Source of the DNA: Triglochin maritima
Lineage: Eukaryota; Streptophyta; Magnoliopsida; Alismatales; Juncaginaceae
Length of the DNA: 64,000 nt
Assembly: GCA_963682175.1 (NCBI GenBank)
Contig: OY821771.1
Coordinates: 39,080,201-39,144,200 of the forward strand
Direction: 5' to 3'
Every line of letters begins with the position of its first letter. Positions within the stretch are counted from its first letter, which is position 1. This document shows, piece after piece, positions 59,717 to 64,000 of this stretch. A program made the position numbers and the translations under genes. A model generated the notes under the pieces. The model was not told the DNA's origin, did no database searches, and saw only the letters and a program-made list of their open reading frames with translations.

Positions 59717-62700
59717 ATATCTCGAAGACTAGGAAAGACGTCAGCAGACGCAACGTTAGATTCAAATACGGTAACGACTGCTACTCTTTAAAAAATAAAT
59801 AGAGGAGGCGTCCGACGTAGACGCCTCCCCCGTGGGGGGGGCATCGTCGGCGGACGACGTCCCTATTGGGGGCGTCTCCGCCAGATGCCTCCGTAATTTT
59901 ATTATTATTTAAATTAATTAGTTTTTTTAAATTAATTATTAATTAGTAATAATTGGTAATTAGTAAGTAATAATTAGTAATTTCGTAAATTTAGTAACTA
60001 AATCGATTTAACGAAATTTTATTTCTAAAATGTAATTAATAGTCACCGAGTCACCATTGAGGAAAAAGAAAATCAATACCATTATGCGTTGTGATATCTT
60101 ATGGGACTGATTCTGATCCTCGTCATCCACGTACCATGGTATATATGCTTCGGTTAGGAGAGAGAGTTTTCACGTCATCATCAGACACGTAATGACCCAT
60201 TTGATGATGAGAACGTTTTCGATGATGAGGAGGGTGACGATGATGGTCGGTATGGGTTGGAGTCGGAGCGGGAGTAGGAGTATGGTAGAGGATGAGGGCG
60301 ACATAGTAGTTCTTCGGCTGCTGAGTATATAGTTCAGAAGGGCAGAGGTGGTTGGTTTGTGAGTGGGGATACAAGTTCGTGCATTATGGAGGCCCGAACT
60401 CACAAAAAGAAGAAGGTTGATGAAGATTCTTGGATCGTGACTGATATGATGCGGGGTGGTCCTATAGATGGGAGCGTAATTTCTAGTTTCAGGGGCTACA
60501 TCGCTAGCCGTATTTGGGCAGGCGAAGATTAGAAGGTGCTGAAGTGCCATAATCGAAATAGAGCTTGTACTACACTGCAGAGTTGGCGGTCGGTTTTGAG
60601 TGCCGATATCACGAAGACCATTGATGCTAACAGATTAGGTCACTTGCCTTGGAGCATGTTTACTTACATTGACATGCCGTTGATATCTGCTTTTATGGAG
60701 CGGTGACAACCTGACACGAACTCTTTCCACCCGTCTTTCAAAGAGATGACGATCATGCTGCATGACGTGGTCCAGATTTTTCGCATTCATGTTGAGGGTC
60801 GTGCTCAGGCATCGACGATTGAGCTGAAAGGTTTTGTAGCTGAGCTACTCGGAGTGACCGTTGCGGGCCTTGGGAAGAATAACCCCTTTTGGAGTGGTGG
60901 TGGTGTTGCGATTGATTCTGTTGACGAGTTCTGCAGACGCCGACATTCTCCACGAGCCGATGACACGTAGTTGACTACCTACATGTTATTATTGCTCGGA
61001 TGCGTCTTGTTTGTTGCAAGATCGGTTGTAGGGTCAACCATGTGACATATTGGAGGCTAGGGACCCTGATACACTTGGTGAGTACTAATGGGGGTCAGCG
61101 ATGTAGGATTTCGTGTCCCTATGTATGTATATATTTTAAATTTTTTAATACAACATACAAGATCGTTTTCATATTTTCAACAATTTCTATGTACATTACT
61201 TTGTGTTTATTCTAATATCATGCAACCCTACATTTATTAAAATAAACCACAAATGTAGAATCATACCTAAAGGTTCTCTAAAACTTTTTTGAAGATCCGG
61301 AGTCGCCTTGCCCGTTGCGTCGTCCACGGATTTGCCTCCGAGTGTTCACCAAACTCTAAACAAGATTAGAGAGAAATGAGTTGCCAATCAATCTCTAATA
61401 AGACTTAGAATCTAGCTAATAACCCCTCTTTGAGTTCCTGAGATTTCTATCTCCTAAACTCAAAATTACTAAGAGAATTTTGTGGTGATTAGAGGAGAGA
61501 TTAATGAGAGAAATAATTTTTGCATTAGTATTAAACAAGTAGGAGTAGGTGCCCTTTTGTAGGCTACCAAAACATCCTTATCAAAAGCTATTCTTTAGCC
61601 ATGATCCCTTGTTTGTTATCTCCTAAAATTAATCTCTAATTTCCACATAAGCACCCTAAAACGTTTTAATTAAATCTGAAATTAATCCACCCATGATTTA
61701 ATTAATCTCTTAATAATTCAGGCAGAATAGTTCTGTTCGGTGGACCGAGTATTACTCGGTCAACCGAACCGTTCGGTTTTAACACGTGTTCGGTGCACCG
61801 TGAGCTAGACGGTCGACTGATTCCGCATGAGAAAAATTCCCTGGAAATATTCGGACAAACCACGTCTTTTACTTGGTCTACCGTTGACCTACAAGAATTT
61901 CTCCTGGGGCATAGTCTACGGATGACCGTGTCACCTTCGGTCTACCGAAAATACTACTTCCCGGTTGACCGTGCATACTCGGTTAACCGAACCCGATTGT
62001 CCAGGCACTCTAGACAATTTCGGTCAATCAATTGTGCTTACCCGTTCCTCATCCGGTTAACCGATCCGAAGATACCTCGGTCGACCGAACCATGAACGGT
62101 TCACCGTGTTTGACCTCGATTTTGCCATTGTCAAATTTTGGATTTATTTCCAACAAAATTTGATCTTTTTGGGGGTTTTAGCAAATTCACATCTTATATA
62201 ATATATTATAATATGTAATATTAAATTATTACACCCCATAATATATATACTTCATATGAATTTATTATGATTCTAATTATGTCAATTCTCATGACGTTGA
62301 TTTTATTCATTCACCACATGTGTCCTATTTTTACATGAAACCCGACACATCTTATGAACTTAAAATCAAGCCTCTTGCTTCCCAGTTTTGTGGTGTGAAC
62401 TATAGGAGGATCTAAGCCAAATTGACAGTGATATTAAACACTGAATATCTCAAACTATAAGCAGTATCTAGCTACACATTATAGTTACCCAATTAGCATA
62501 GATGTATTTGTTCCACCCGAACCAAAACATGATCCATTTAGTGATGTAAGTGCACCACTTGTGTTCATCCCTTGCCTTATGATATTAAGAATATATACAA
62601 AGTAGAAATGTGTCATGTTTGTATTATATTCATTTCTTGATCTCTCTAAGCTAATTATAACTATGTAACTTTACTTAAGTTACATTGTGCACATTATAAT

Positions 62701-63921
62701 TTTGCTTTATCAAGAGGCCCACTAATATCATCACTCAATTAAGAGGGACAATGATAATCATTTGACTAGCAAAACCAACTATTGCCTTTATCACTACACT
62801 CATTAATAGCTTTTGACAATAATCAAATTAAGCACTTCTTGAGTGAAAAGATATAAGTCTCATATCTTAGGATCCAAGACATAGTAAAAACATTAATGAC
62901 ATGAAACACAATTCCATAATGTTTTACTTGTTAGGTCTATTCAATATATAAAAGTAATCTTTTCCTCTTTTATATACTCGTGTCGTCAATTATTTGTAGA
63001 GCTACAACAATCGATGACCAACACGACAATCTTATCTCGGTGATTAATGTTCCATGTTAATTACCATGATTGTGAATGACTTTTGATTTATGTAAATCAT
63101 TATCTTTTAGAGCTCTACGGTTAAGGACCAAACACCTCTTCCTTAACACTTTCAAAAGACGAATACCATAATCAAGGAACAAAATGTTTGCACATCCAAT
63201 TCATAATAACTGACATATAAAAGTAAAACTTTTAGAACACATTCCTTTGAGGCGATGTTGGCATACCTGTATCGCCAGTTAATGATAGCTAGTCGTACTG
63301 ATTGTGAAGGTATTGCGGGTTGTCTTACGCTGCTGCAGGTTTGGATATATGAGTACTATCCTCGTTCGCGTGTGTGGACCGTCCAGAGCGAGGAGCTACT
63401 ACGTTCCATTCGTAGACAGCCAGATCAGCTGACTGCATCACAGGTATAAGACTCTATATTATTTGCGTTTGTTTTATTATTATTATAATTATTATTATTA
63501 ACGTGTTAACGTTTAGGTGGAGTGGTTGACTTATGGTCTTGACCCTGCTGCGGAGGTGTCGATGACCTTATTGATGGGTGGTTATATTTGTTATCGGGAT
63601 ATCATCGAACCTTATATGTCAGATCGTGCCTTATGGAAGTTAGGATACGTTCAGGTGATCCTGATTGACATCCCAACAGCAGTGCGGTCTGAGAGTTTGG
63701 CAACGTACGATCTGAGGTACCCTGCTTCGACCGCGGAATCGATTTAACGCACATTTCTGAGAGGAGCCCCACTTGTTGTTGCCGATCTTGCACGTAGCCG
63801 CGACCTCTCCACTTGTGATGCAGATTATTTGTCTTGGTTTCGTCAGTACTCACATCCATTTCTCGTGCGTGAGATCACCGAGAGACCTTAGAGACCACCA
63901 GATAGGACATGTGCCGATGTG
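59717..63921 (+). pseudogene. PMD gene of MULE D, disrupted
   Basis: Exon 1 59717-59770 (start codon changed to ATA), exon 2 60043-63446 interrupted by a solo LTR, exon 3 63517-63921, each at the same splice sites as the PMD gene of MULE B. Recognisable blocks: KVLKCHNRNRACTTLQSW, LGHLPWSMFTYIDMPLISAF, EMTIMLHDVVQI, AELLGVTVAGLG, then after the LTR MLAYLYRQLMIASRTDC, GCLTLLQVWIYEYYP and DIIEPYMSDRALWKLGYVQV. Several TAG/TGA codons are in frame, including one at 60275-60277 at the place of the linker TAG in B. It is non-functional. Confidence 0.85.
61102..63250. mobile_element. Solo LTR (family E, second copy) inside the PMD gene of MULE D
   Basis: TGTAGGATTTC at 61102 to ATTCCTTTGA at 63250 (2149 bp), flanked by AGCGA (61097-61101) and GGCGA (63251-63255), an aged 5-bp duplication. 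It is the same family as 13722-15768. The PMD reading frame resumes exactly after it (AMLAYLYRQL), which fixes both ends. Its CGGT..ACCG motifs (61735-62110) are decayed compared with the first copy. Confidence 0.88.
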
Positions 63922-64000
63922 GTAAGCTTATTAATCAATTTATATTATTAATGTATATTTTGTTATTATTGTTCATTGACGCTTATTTTGCTCTTACATA

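Larger units (their letters stand above)
59570..64000. mobile_element. MULE copy D, partial (runs off the window)
   Basis: The left TIR starts CTGAACTGCTAAACGTCGC at 59570 and belongs to the A/B/C family. It is followed by the PMD-gene exon 1, a palindromic GC-rich minisatellite (59803-59890) and the PMD exons on the plus strand, so D is inverted relative to B. A solo LTR (61102-63250) is inserted in PMD exon 2. The transposase side and the right TIR, if present, lie beyond 64000. Confidence 0.88.

Noticed and set aside
60170..60550. 126-aa minus-strand open frame
   Set aside because: It is antisense to PMD exon 2 of MULE D, whose sense strand aligns with copy B.

Overview
The window is nuclear DNA from a flowering plant, most likely a eudicot. 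It is AT-rich. Its genes have many GT-AG introns, with plant-specific families (a NAC1-type transcription factor, a CASP-like membrane protein, a DOT2/SART-1 splicing factor). One tRNA-Val(AAC) gene is present, and more than half of the window is transposon-derived. All exon limits were read by eye from splice sites, phase continuity and protein similarity; no search was run.

Layout. 0-1 kb: last exon of a METTL25/RRNAD1-like methyltransferase gene. 3-12 kb: gene-free, with hAT-type MITEs, a 355-bp TRIM retroelement and two deletion derivatives (A and C) of a Mutator-like element (MULE). 12.1-16.6 kb: a solo LTR with a second solo LTR nested in it. 17.8-22.5 kb: a three-exon NAC1 gene (318 aa) with a recognisable miR164 site, an antisense tRNA-Val inside intron 1, and a 47-bp copy of its exon 1 upstream. 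24.1-25.4 kb: a long-TIR non-autonomous element. 25.8-32.0 kb: a complete 6.3-kb MULE (copy B) with two convergent genes: a transposase-SWIM-OTU protease fusion and a plant-mobile-domain (PMD) gene. 34-35 kb: a CASPL1 gene. 35.5-40.5 kb: a Ty1/copia element with an uninterrupted 1445-aa polyprotein and two LTRs differing at one base. 41.2-43.1 kb: a third solo LTR. 44-46 kb: two hAT-type elements with perfect 8-bp target duplications. 47.5-53.9 kb: DOT2 (11 coding exons, 661 aa). 55-59.5 kb: a MITE and a LINE relic lacking its reverse-transcriptase core. 59.6-64 kb: MULE copy D, whose PMD gene is split by another solo LTR and which runs off the window.

The most interesting system is the MULE family (A, B, C, D). 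All copies share about 60-bp TIRs. The three copies with both ends visible have 8-bp all-A/T target duplications. B links a DDE transposase, a SWIM zinc domain and an OTU cysteine protease in one spliced frame, with a PMD gene on the other strand. Both first introns of B hold GC-rich palindromic minisatellites. B is inactivated by only one homopolymer frameshift and three TAG codons, one of which appears to be shared with D.
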